Assembly: GCA_964020085.1 (NCBI GenBank)
Contig: OZ026599.1
Span: 37,427,437 to 37,491,436, forward strand
Length of the DNA: 64,000 bases
Reading direction: 5' to 3'
Origin: Micromussa lordhowensis
Lineage: Eukaryota > Cnidaria > Anthozoa > Scleractinia > Lobophylliidae
Numbering within the stretch: the first letter of the stretch is position 1; every line of letters starts with the position of its first letter. Positions 12,542 through 24,195 of the stretch are shown in pieces. The notes beneath the pieces were generated by a model. That model had not been told where the DNA came from and ran no database searches. It worked only from the letters and a program-made list of their open reading frames with translations. A program made the position numbers and the translations under genes.

Positions 12542-13980
12542 ATCTGAATCTGTCAATGCAACGAAAATTGTTCACTTTTGAGAGGGCAGCTCTAAACCCG
12601 GCTCTATGAGAAATAGTGTCCAAGATGACTAGGAAATGCTTCTGAAACTGTAGCTCGATCCTTGTGGGAGAAAGTCTGACTTGGCTGAACTAATTCTTTC
12701 TAAGGCTAGTTCTGAGAACTTGATATTACATCAATACATCTTCCCCACACCACGTTTTTCAGTTTTTAAGTCATTTTCGATCCGAGGGCCAGGGGGCACA
12801 CTGTCGAAGCTTTCCTTGGCTTAAAAGGTGATGCTACACGAGCCGATTTTTAATCCATGTTATACGAGACAACGTTTGACGCAACTTTGTCGCGGCAACG
12901 GTATGTTATATGAGACGATTTTTAATGCAACATGCAAAATTCGGGCATCAGTGTTGCAGGTTGTTGGTACCTCTCAATATTTTGTCAGGTTTCCCTTCCA
13001 TCTTCTCTTTTATCCTTTTTCTTCCGTTTTCCCTTCGCCCAGTTCTCGTAGTGAAATGTCTTGCTCAAAAACACAACAGAAACACCCCAGCCAGGGCTAG
13101 TCAACGAACAGGATCGTGTTTGGACTTTCTTGGCACCATCGCTTTATAATCCTTCCCGCCGGATCGCTTCGCTTGCTGGCTCGGGTGTGTGACTCAAAGG
13201 TTAGCCTAGGCTAGGACAGGACTCGAATCCGAGCCGCTCAATCGCGTGTGCTTATAAAACTAGCAAAAACCGACCAGTAACCTCATTCAGATTATAGAAA
13301 TGAAATCTACTTAAACCAGATACAAGTTCAATTTGACTCACACTTCATCAATAAAGACTTTTATTAACCATTTGACTTAATTATTTTTACAGTGCATTGG
13401 TATATAAGGTGAACTTCGCCCGGCTACCTGTGTCAATACTGGATCGACGCCACCTTTGATGCTAGGTATGTCAGTGCATATCATTTGCCTTGTGGCAGCA
13501 GTACAATAGTATCATTTACAGCTTATAATTGTGATGAAGGGAGATCCATGATTTTCGTTTTTACTCGGTGAAACAATTGTAATTGCACGTGGCTTCAGTA
13601 TTAACTTACCTAAAGACAAAGAATGACACTTGATATTGACAAATGACTCATGATCAAAAACGCCTGCTCTACCTAAGCTAAACAATCAAAGCCACATTAC
13701 TTGCAAAAGATTTCGGACGATTTTAATTTCGGACAAAAAAGCGAAAATAAAACCGTCCGAAATTTTTAAGCGTCCGAACTATTTACAGTACAGTATAAAG
13801 TTTAAACGTAGCTCCAAAGCTCTTAATTTCCATGGAGCGAATTCTAGTTGAAACACTGCTTGAAATGTTTTACCACTATTGTAATCAAACTAATAAGAAG
13901 CAAATAGCGTAAATCACAACAGAACTACTCATTTTTCCCCCATCCCCCGTTTCGTTTTAATTCCACCCGTAACACTCCAT
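12542..13980. other. Intergenic, nothing recognised
   Basis: Between genes B and C. No exon, RNA gene or clear repeat was seen. Confidence 0.3.
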
Positions 13981-14330
13981 GATGATGTACTTCATGTAGT
14001 GCTCCCATATATAAGGGACGGGGGGGGGGGGGGGTTCTCATGGGAAATTTTGAAAAGAACCCCCAAGAGATACCAAGATCCTGTTTTGTGAGCGTGGCTT
14101 GAACTTTTTCCCTCCCCGTAAGAGATACCAATTCTTACATAACACATTTTTCTCCTGTCATATTTTTTTGGCTCAATTCCCTAAGAGATACTGCAAAAGC
14201 TCTCACAGTGTACCTTTTGAGGCTGAACACCCTAAGAGATTCCAAAACCGCTTTTTAACCCCTAAAAGGTACGGCGACCACCCCTGTCATTTTTAGATGG
14301 GAGTCACTCTCCCGGGGTAGCGCCTGACTC
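13981..14330. repeat. Dispersed repeat with AGAGATACC sub-repeats, copy 1
   Basis: Shares long stretches with 32565-32885: GAAAAGA.CCCC.AAGAG.TACC, GATCCTGTTTTGTG, CCTTTTGAGGCTGAACACCC. The motif CCTAAGAGATACC recurs about every 30-60 bases. It contains a 15-base G tract. Confidence 0.8.
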
Positions 14331-14905
14331 GTTATCACGCCTCAGTTGTGACTTTCGCGCGCGAGTAGCGACCAATCAGAGCTCCCCGCTTTCTTATCTC
14401 TGGGTAGTGTCACGTCATCGGTAAGGAATTTTTTGGATCAAATTAAACCGCGCGAAGGGAGACGACCGTTTATCAAACTAAACAAAGGAAAAATAGAAGA
14501 CTGCACATTTTCTTACTGGGGTCGGACAAATCTCTGTCATTCAAAAATCACAGCAGACAAATGGCTCTTCAGTTTTCAGTTACGTTACACATCAAACCTG
14601 TCCAGTAGGCTATTTCCGAGTTAATGCGTTTTTCCTCTTTGTCAAAAGGAGTCGAAATGTGTTCCACCTAAATATTCATTTTCATGCAAATCAAACTCAT
14701 TTTCATATGAAAGGTTCTAGGGCGGATACAGGGGAAGGGGGTTCAAGATACGGGCCTCCGACGGCCCTCCCTTACAGGGGTTCAGGGGCATGCTATCCCG
14801 GAACATTTTTAAAATTCAGGACCCCGGAAATGGGATTTGCCCCAAGACTCGTTTTGAAACAGAGGCACAATGTAACTCGGAAGTAGCCTATTCGGTCAGA
14901 CTCGC

Positions 14906-17900
14906 TTAATCATCAGCAGGGTGAATCAAAAATGCCCCGAAGAAACTTTTCAAGCTGTCCATATTGTAGCGACTCGTGTACGGAACACGAACAGAGATGG
15001 TGTCGTCTACTCGAAGCAGAAACACTCCGCCATGATACTTAGTGTTATATTTTTTCGCTTGGTTAATCACGCTTGCTAAGCTTTCCATGACTTTTTGGTT
15101 GTTGATGTAAGTGTTATGAGCCATCTGATGCGTTTCGCCGTCGTAATAATACATTTGGCTGTATATGAAGTAATATCCTTGTCTTTTGATTTCCACGCTA
15201 CCGGTCGATTCATGGTACAAGATGCTGCCAACCCTGTGACTCACGTTCCAGTTTGTGATGAGGTGACGATCTGAAAAATAGCCAGAAGTGAATCAGAAAC
15301 AATTACTGGCTGATTTTAACCGATGCAGAGATCTAAAAGAGTTGAACAACTGGGCAAATTAAACCGGCTCTTGTTCTTAGGCCATCATTCCGTGATTGAA
15401 AATATATATAGCACAAACTGCATGCGGTGATAAACATTGTACACCAAAACATTTTTCTGCTAAACTTGACGTTTCGTATTTACGGTGGGCAAAGGAACTT
15501 TGTATCGTTATTATTATAGGTCTGGAACCTTGACTGAGAAAAGTGATAGATAAATTAAAATGGGAAAAGGCTATAGAAAGACTATAAGCTTATATTCTTC
15601 TCTCCCGGTCTCCATTGTTAGTTTTAAGAAAGTGATGGCATGGATTCCCGAGTTCAACTCCCCGGTCACGCTTTGTAAATAGCCAACTGGTCTGCCTCCT
15701 GCCAGTTGGAATTTTTAACTATGTTGCGTTTATTTGAAATATTTGTTTCCTCTGTTTCAGTGACATGCCTGTAAAGTAGCTAAAGCTTAGTGTTTGTATA
15801 GCTAAGTGCATGGCCACTATAAAATAAGATTTACATTTTTACATTTTACATTTACATTGATATCAAGACCATATCCTTTAGTTGATTATTTTCTTTCTTC
15901 TCGTCACCTCTCTGTTTAGCAAGGTATCATATTGCGAGAAGAAACTAGGTCTTGAAAGTAGGTTTAGATCTTGGGTATAAGCTAGTAAGTGAGTCATAAT
16001 TTCTCAAGACTTACGAGCTTGTTTTATTTTATAACCTTTTCCCACCAAGTGAATGCTCTCGCTTATCTAAAACGGATAACAAGGCAGAAACAAATAAAAT
16101 TAGCTGGTCTTCAGTCTTCACTAGCAACGACACAGAACAGAGGCAGCAGCAAAGGAACCTAATGGGTCGACTCATTAAACTATGTTTAAAGTTAGAAGTG
16201 TTACTCGCTGCATTAAGGTTCACACAGAAACTCAGTACTGTGTGAAAAGAGATTCAGTTTATTCTAATGTGGATTGCCGCACTTTAGGTGAACCGATAGA
16301 GAATGAATGATAATCAGAATGTTCATTGTGTCGAAATTCAGAAAACAATTGCCAAAACTACAAGTTATATTGTTATATTTCGGTAAGAACTATAACATCA
16401 TCAAATTAGAATATGCATACAAAGTAGCTCTTAAATACGGTGTTAACAACAAAGAAGAGACGAAACAAAAAGTACTACTCATGAGAAAAGGCAAACTTGA
16501 ACAAAGCCGACGAAGAAGAAGTGAGGCAAGTCACCCGATTCTGAAGATTACTGAAGTTGAAACTTCTGTTACTAACAATCGCCTTTTTGAGAGCTCCCCA
16601 CATCAGAACGATCACAATCTTTCTAACTTTCCAAACTGTCCATTAAACAGCAAAAAGTTGTACGATACTTACAAGTGCACCGGCTGGGCCAGGCGGTCCT
16701 ATGGAAAAGTGTGTAAAAATATTTCAGTAAAGTTTGGATATCAGGCTGGTAAATAGGGTAATACTGAAAGAACAGCGTGGACAGATTATGGATTGTGGTA
16801 GAAATGGTTGAGTAAGTAGAGATAGTTAGATGTAGAGACTAGAAGTGATGAAGTGCTGACGGCATAGAATTGAGAGAGAAAAATTCCCCTTCTGATTTTG
16901 ACTTCGTTTATCATATTATTTTTTGATTTCATGGATTATATTTTTCAGGTGTGGGTTATATACTGGACTTACTTTGACCTTGCATAACATGTGTATGTGA
17001 AAGGATCGAAAACACTAAGTGACAAATCAAACCTGGCAGGCCTTGCGGCCCCGGAAGGCCCATAGTTCCCTTCGGTCCCATTTTGCCCTCGTCTCCCTTG
17101 ACTCCCTGAGGGCCCTGGGGACCAACAGGGCCTTGTTTGCCTAAAAATAGTAAGAAAAACACTTTGTTCTAATTTTCCTTCATGTCTCTTTATGTAGTAC
17201 ACTGTTCTACATCAGAGATGACATATACCACCACAAACTGTATTTTCTCCGAAATGCGCAAGAAAATCCGTAGAATCGTAAGATTGTTCATGATGAAAGT
17301 TTGTTACTGTAAGATTGTTGCGGAGGAGATAATAAATCTGAGATTAACCCGGTGGGAATGTAGCTTCACAATGATAACTTCATTTCAAATTGGAATTAGA
17401 TCCTGTAAATATTCATCACCTAAGGAGAATTCCTTCGTTCAATCTTGTTAAGTTACCGTTTTTAAGCAGATAAACCTGACAGCGGTCACGCGACAGAAAT
17501 TTGCAGAAAACAAGAAAATGGCTTCAAAGTTAAGGTTATTCTCTTTCGCTGTTCAAAAGTAGAAAAAAACTTTTGGAACTACACTAAAGAACGGTCCTAG
17601 TATATGAAAACTGAGCAATGGAGAGTTAACTGCGCCATTTGTTAGGGCAATCTTGTTCCGCTGCGAACGTGCATTGAATCAGTAAAGAAACTCGTTTGGT
17701 TGAGATAAATGAAATCATACTGACTATATTTACATAACAGGCATGATAATGTTATCGATTTGATGATGAAAATTACGGGTAGAAGCATAGTTAAGACAAC
17801 GTTTCGGTGTCCTCATGACACCATTAACAGGTCAAAAAATAATATTTAACAGACAACAAGAATATTAATGTTCAAGTTTTTAGTCCCTAGAGGCTAGGTG

Positions 17901-19154
17901 AAAAGGTTTGCTTTTATCTAGTCACTTTGACTTTTATCGAGTTACACAAATTTACGATTTTATGAGTTGCTCGTGCTTCCACTTCATCGTGAACATCGTG
18001 TACGAAATCCCCCAAAATGAAAGAAAGAACTGCCTGAGAAGTGACAACTGACCTTCTTTTCCTTCGGCGCCACTCGCCCCAGTCTCACCGCGAAGTCCTT
18101 GCGGTCCAATCGGACCGGGTGGTCCTGGGTTGCCAGTAGTGCCCTGGTCGCCCTTTTCTCCTATAAAAGCGAATAACGTGAAAAATTCAATAAGTCAGTT
18201 CTTTTCTATATTAGTATACAACAAAAATGCAACAGTTGTCAATCTTGTGCGAATAATTCCAAATGTCTCGACTTTTATGATCAGCTGGAATCGTCTCATA
18301 CAGGCCAAAAACCGAGCATAAATTAACTTGCTTGAACAATCGATCGACACATTACGATCTTTTTGTGACTACCTAGGCAGTCTCTTGCAGTCTCTACCTA
18401 GGCAGTCTCTCTTTGGGTAGTCTCTTGTGACTACCCAAAGTACCCAGGCCACAGTCGCCCAGTCAGCCCAAGGTTTTTGGAGCCCGAGGAGACTGGAACT
18501 GAGATGGCGTTTGACCTTCACGGAGATTTTGGCTAGGGTGTTTATAACAAACAGTGTGGGTTAATAGACCTTTTTCGCTTGTACATTTTGTTTTCCCAAT
18601 ACAGATCATGTGATGATACTCAGGAGATTAGAACCTTTGTCTTGTTCATTAAAAAGAGTACATGCAGACATATTCATGCTTGCATGCACTCTTTTTAATG
18701 AACAAGACAAAGGATGAAATCTCCTGAGTATCATCACATGATCTGTATTGGGAAAACAAAATGTACAAGCGAAAAAGGTCTATTCTCTCAGTTTACCTTT
18801 TTTGCCTTTGCAACCTGCAAAGAAATGAGAAAACATGTTTTAGGATATGGTAACTGCAGAGACTTGATTTAAATATGTTTTATGGATGTGAGAAGTCAAT
18901 GTCGAGAAAAATACGGTACTTCCAATTGAGAAATGTCCGTCCTTTGTACTATCCAGAAATACGGTAATGTCACAACACCTTATCATCCAATTTCCGCTCT
19001 ATTATCTGTCAAGTGGTCTCTTTCGGGCCGGGTTAAAAACAAAAGAAAATTTCGAATTTTTAGCTCTAAAAGTGGTCACGGTCGCTTACAAGAGGTTCCA
19101 AATATAGTGATTTGACCTTGAAAGTTTCGGTATTTTGCAAAACTGGTCGCTTAG

Positions 19155-19206
<52 letters not shown>

Positions 19207-20865
19207 CAACAACAAAAACAGACATAACATAAACATAACATCGTGCATCAATAAATGCTTTTTCTTTCCTCACCTTTTTTGCGTTGGAAATCTGCAAAGA
19301 AATAAGACGACATGACGTTTAGTATAAGGTATAACGCTTGATTCCGGGTGGCCATAACTACAATGGATTACACCCGTGGGGTGGATGCGGTGTGTCATTA
19401 ACGCATGTGGTTTTAATTATCTTCACGCTTGGGTGTTTTGCCTGCAGAAACTTCTGTCTTTTGTCATGCTATAGTAATTCAAAAGGAACCTGAATTTTCC
19501 AGCCCTTATTATACTGCAACAAAATCAGTGAGGGTCGACAAACGATAGGTTAGTCTCCATAGTTGCTACAAAAATCGCTTATCGTGTACGCAGTCATTCA
19601 GTAGTGATCGTGAAAACATAACTACTGTGAAATTGTACGAGTTACTGCTCGGAATGTAAATGAACTAGTTTATATTGAAACGCGTCTTTTCATGATTGAC
19701 TTTTGACATCTTCATGTCAAAAAACGGCTCTATATTGGATTTCGTATGCGGTTCGGTAAGTAGGAATCACATCCCCCCTGGAAGGAGAAGCTGATTAAAC
19801 GCACGTGCTTTTGTCTATCGGCTTTGAAGTGACTAACGAGGAAATGTGAACAATGTCAACATGAAAAAGTTAGCAAGGCTATTGAAATTTCCAAGAAACA
19901 TATCCATTCTGGAATAACGATACACTTCAATTTAGTAACCGAAAAATATGCGGAAGTAAGTTGGAAAAAATTTCAGTATACTCTTTTCAGCCGACATCCT
20001 GATTTAAATGAACAATATTCACAGCAATGCATTCCATTGCTGTTTTTGTTCGTTGTAACTGCAAAAAGGTGAAATGATTGTGCAAGCTTACACACGACGG
20101 TTTTTTTTAATGATCATCAGCCTCTTTCTTCTCCCAACTGTGTTGATTAACACTGCATTACAATGAGATTGAGATGATGTCTTTAGAATGTCCAATTCTG
20201 AAAGCAATTTGACTAGTGTTAATTACTTTAAAAAGTAATCATTCAGCCTTCTCTGTTTGTTCGGTTCATTATCAATTCCACAAGCCGCTGCCAATTCCCG
20301 TTACGTGGCTGTCTTAAATCCAGACACAAAAACAATGAATGTGTTTGCTGACGGAAAAGACGGGCAGAATAGTAATAATTCTAACCCACCTTCAGTTTGC
20401 AGATTGAAACCTTGGAACTGCCGCTTATTTCTTGACTGGGGCGGATACGAGTGCATCTGCTGCAAAACGAACAACTACGCATATAATAACACTTAATCGG
20501 CGTTGTACTCAGCCACATTATGCAAAATTTCGACAACACAGGCCACTTATTACATTGCAAGCATTAGTAACCTTGTTTCTCGCACGCTTTTCTGTCCTTT
20601 CCTCAGTGTCCTGTCGTTTTTGATCCGTTCCACCCTCATCATTCTCTTCCGTTCCCTGAGCTGTGAACCTGGTCTCCAGCTTGTAAACACGCGCTGCAAG
20701 ATCGTCAGCGATCGCTTCCAGTGTTTGAATTCTAGCCGACTGCTTTACCGTGAAACGGTAAAGAGTGGCTATAAAAACTGTAACGAGTATGACGTAAATT
20801 GCGGCCACGAGAACCACAAACGAGATCAAGTTGCTGCGAGCTCGCGAGTGATCGCGTTTCTCCAT
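14906..20865 (-). CDS. EDA-like collagen-TNF ligand gene C
   Basis: Paralogue of gene B with the same exon plan. Exons: 20572-20865 (start [11 protein letters not shown], membrane segment about residues 12-34, coiled coil [19 protein letters not shown]), 20390-20459 (furin site RNKR; 70 nt, the same length as in B), 19274-19291 and 18797-18814 (two 18-nt exons, QRKK and CKGKK), 18053-18160 and 17033-17140 (108 nt each, pure Gly-X-Y), 16672-16697 (26 nt), 16015-16066 (52 nt, ESIHLVG) and 14906-15270 (TNF domain with [26 protein letters not shown] and FFGAFLIHP). The sum is 1,059 nt, 352 residues. An in-frame ATG at 20922 would add 19 residues; I prefer the inner one because its start matches that of gene B. 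The furin exon has lost the CPC pair seen in B. Expected to be a trimeric ligand shed by furin (inference from EDA). Confidence 0.87.
15641..15862 (+). mobile_element. tRNA-like SINE, family 1, 5'-truncated
   Basis: Shares GAGTTCAACTCC and TTGTAAATAGCCAACTGGT with the copy at 34486. It lacks the tRNA-like head. Confidence 0.65.
17798..17830 (-). ncRNA. Degenerate hammerhead-like core
   Basis: Minus strand: CTGTTAAT, hairpin GGTGTC/GGACACC, then GAAACG. The first core box is changed, so it is probably inactive. Confidence 0.25.
18563..18784. mobile_element. Fold-back element (near-perfect inverted repeat)
   Basis: AATAGACCTTTTTCGCTTGT at the left and its complement at the right, with arms of about 95 bases and a short centre. 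Its right end lies 6 bases from the splice donor of the 18-nt exon 18797-18814 of gene C. Confidence 0.9.
19155..19204 (+). repeat. (ATA)n microsatellite
   Basis: About 16 ATA units in an intron of gene C. Confidence 0.95.
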
Positions 20866-21059
20866 GTCGGGCGGATGAGTTTGACGTGAAGTGCCGGAGT
20901 TGTTTTGATCCCAACGGGCCAATTCTCAGAAATGTTTGATTTATTATTGTCTCACGCTTCAGTAAGCATGAATATTTTGTGAGTTTCTCGGAAAAACAGC
21001 CACCAAGTGCTTGCACGTGTTGCAGTCATTGACTTGCATGGGAGCCGATGAACTACCGC

Positions 21060-21425
21060 CCAAACAGTGCCTGCAATACCGGGGGCGGGAAATGTGCAGC
21101 CCCAAAGGGTATGGGTTTTAGCCGTTTTGCAATTGATCATAAATAGGGTATCGATGTTGGTCATTCTAGTCTCAAATAGGGTATGGTTTTTCCACTCTGG
21201 TCTTGAATTGGATATGTTTTTTAGAAGAAGTTTCTTTTTCATCATAATCGATAACACCATCAACAAAATCCTTTCAGAATGCCTTTAACATCGGTCCGAA
21301 CAAGGGAACTTATTATAAGGCAGGTCTAAATATTTTTGGTCAATTCATAAAAGCGTATGGAGGATCGTAGATTTTTATCTTAAATAGGGTAAGGGTTTAG
21401 GGAACTAGGGGAAGCCGACCGCACA
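21060..21425 (+). repeat. Dispersed repeat with AAATAGGGTATGG motifs
   Basis: Contains CAAATAGGGTATGG, AAATAGGGTATCGATG and AAATAGGGTAAGGG. The same family, reversed, occupies 38170-39058, and a short relative lies at 30030-30185. It serves as an uninterrupted reference for the nested insertions there. Confidence 0.8.
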
Positions 21426-23467
21426 CCCCCACTGAATATTTCTGAAAGTACCCCCACCACGGCTGCAATAAGAACAATCTGTAAATTTGTCCTGGAAAGC
21501 TTGTTGTTTCGTCCAGAGGCAGAGGCCAACTGTAAAGGCCAACTGGTTCTAACGTCTTCATGATGCGAAAATGTTGTAGTACGGGTCCAGGTGATCAAAA
21601 TTACAGAAGAACCTTGCTCTGATTCAAGATGAAACATTGGCCAATTAAACATTATTTTACTATCAATTTGGCGCTATTTACTTTGTCATCATATCAGTAC
21701 AGGCTGGGAAGCTGAAAGCCGTTTTTAAGTATTCGCAGAACGAAGGAAGAGTTTTCGAGGCTGAAAGAATTGCCCAGTAACATTTATGTTGAGAAATGGA
21801 AACCACGGACTCAGGAAATCGCTACCTGTTTAATTCTCAATTGAAACTCTCAGCCTTCAGTTTTCTTTGCATTTCTCTTTACTCAACAGACAAAGAAAAA
21901 CGCGGCGCATACAAGAGCCGCTAAAATACAAATGCAGAGCGAGAACAAAGCAGATGGAAATTGAGGCTCTCTAACGTTCTTATTGATTGCAGGGAAATGA
22001 AATGACATGAACAAGTTTCAAGTACAAGAGCTTAACAAGTCGAGACAAGGGCACACATAACTCAACCAGGAGCTAAATGAGGACAAAGTAGGAAAACCAG
22101 GGTGAAAGGAAAGATTATGGAAGTCAAGCTGCCTAAAAAAACGACTTGCAGTGACAGGTAAAGGTGTATGTTTTATTGAAATAGTCTGTTTTTTTTTACA
22201 ATTCCGTATACAACGTTTAGACCAGCAGACAATGTTGAGGCGAAGAGTATTACATGTGTTAAGATCCGCAGGTAACATTCGCTCCGACGGAGGGCTGACG
22301 CTCGAAACGTCAGCTTTCGAATCTCTTTACGGTGGCCAATTCACATTATCAACTCAGTTGATAAAACCTACATACTAAGCAAACTAGTACTGTGATTTTT
22401 CGGGCGGTACAACATGCCACGTAAAGGCGAGTGATATATTTAGAGTATTGCGCATGAGCACATTACAATACTAGTTTGCTCCAAACATCGCGATACACAA
22501 CACGTGACATTAAACTGATATGCATGTGACGGCTTTCCAGCCTTTTGATTGGCTGTTCAACATGAGACCAATCTCAATATACAAAGCTATCATTAATCGA
22601 ATTCTGTATTTACTTCATTACATTAGCTATATTTTACTTGAATTCTACCTATTCGCAACAATTAGTTTTTTGACTTAAGCACTGATTTAAATACATCATT
22701 TTTTTTACTATTCGGATACCGAAAATAAACTCATGTATAGTCGATCGAACCGTTTTTTGCACAATTACAAGCTGGAAAGTGGTCAACACGTAAGCTTGTG
22801 TTACCTTGACTTCAGTCTCTTAAAAAAAAAACACTGTGACACGTTTTAAAAATATCATACAATGAAATCTGACAATCTTTACGCGTTACGTAACGATCCA
22901 AATGACGAAAGACTACGGAGAGCAGTAACGTACTGAAACGTATAAATGATATAATGTCCGTGTTTAACACTTCTAAAAGTGCTAATAAAATGGCTACTTA
23001 TTTTAAAACTGGCTCACTGAGCTTCTTAACATCCTGTAAGGTCAAGAAATTAGTTAAATTAGCAGCCTGCGTCGTAGTCATTTTCTCCACAAACGCTCGA
23101 CTTGAACAAAAAGCTTGAGAGGCAGTGACGCACTTTAAGGCTAAGGGCGCGAAAGTCTCGCCCTAACAAGAAACCTACCAAGATTTTCGCACACACCAAG
23201 CGCGCCTGAAAAGAACACAACTCCTACGCAGGCCAAATCATCAGTTAAATTATCAGGAACAAAATTGATCAACTGCACTTGACGATAATTAACAATGATA
23301 AAACGCTTTTGCCTCAGCTAAACAGAGTGCCGCATTTCAGATTCTACCGACACTGGTATTCTATAATGAGATGTCCTTCTCTGACATTATTTGATTTGGG
23401 GTCAGAACTCATGATTCAAGTCACAAACACACAAATATACGTACACATACATACATTACCATACAGA
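21426..23467. other. Intergenic between C and D, one retroelement fragment only
   Basis: Apart from the fragment at 22282-22370, I see no exon or RNA gene here. Confidence 0.3.
22282..22370 (+). mobile_element. Penelope-like fragment with degenerate hammerhead core
   Basis: CCGACGGA, a GGGC/GCTC stem and GAAACGTCAGC, followed by ACGGTGGCCAATTCACATTA and CAACTCAGTTGATAAAACC. The same tail recurs at 38266-38415 (minus) and 40500-40600 (plus). Confidence 0.5.
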
Positions 23468-23479
23468 AGAAAATCACCA

Positions 23480-23947
23480 TTGCCGGATTTCATACTGTGA
23501 GGGCCTGGGTATGAGTCCGTGTATTATGGGATTAACAACACAAGACCCATATATTCAGAAAGAGCACACCAAGCTCTACAAAATCCTCAAGTCACACCAA
23601 GCTCTACAAAATCCTCAAGTTTCGTGTTAATTGGGCCAATAGTGAACAAGATACAGCCATTCAAAAACTTAAAAATTTAGTAACAAATGTATGGATTGCC
23701 GGACACTTGTCCGGAAATCCATACATTTCTTTGCAAATTTTGAAGTTTTTGAATGGCTGTATCTTGTTCAATGATTTTGTAGAGCTTGGTGTGCTCTTTC
23801 TGAATATATGGGTTTTGTGTTGTTAATCCCATAATACACGGACTCGTACCCGGGCCCCCACCGTATGAAATCCGGCAATTGAGGTAGAAAAGAACAGACG
23901 CAACCTGACTGGTTGCGTCGGTTCTCCATTAACATGGCTTTCTCGGT
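23480..23947. mobile_element. Fold-back element with tail, flanked by 13-bp direct repeats
   Basis: TTGCCGGATTTCATAC.GTG at the left and its complement near 23880. Arms of about 110-150 bases include CCGTGTATTATGGGATTAAC. An unpaired tail with its own hairpin (GACGCAACC/GGTTGCGTC) follows. AGAAAATCACCAT occurs just left of 23480 and again at about 23947-23959. Confidence 0.75.
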
Positions 23948-24195
23948 AGAAAATCACCATAACGATAAACAAAAACGAAATAGGATAGCTAACATTAGTA
24001 AAGATCTATGTGGATACGAAAGACGAGTTTGAAGAATTCAGCCTACACGTTTCATGCTAAAAAAAAACACAAAACAATTATCAGAAAACAGGTTTTCGAG
24101 TTTTGGTTACCTGTTTTAGCCTGCCTGCAGACAGTTTAAATTTCCATGTCCACGCAGGCTTAGCTGCGAAAGGAAGAATTTGCAATTCGCTTTAA

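Noticed and set aside
16307..16756. 149-codon plus-strand open frame
   Set aside because: It overlaps the 26-nt collagen exon 16672-16697 of gene C on the other strand and has lysine-rich, structureless content. Similar sequence in the matching introns of genes B and D is best explained by duplication.
19066..19315. Poly-Leu and poly-Asn frames
   Set aside because: Translations of the (ATA)n microsatellite.
20503..20889. 128-codon plus-strand open frame
   Set aside because: Antisense shadow of the first coding exon of gene C, which has a membrane segment, coiled coil and good splice sites.
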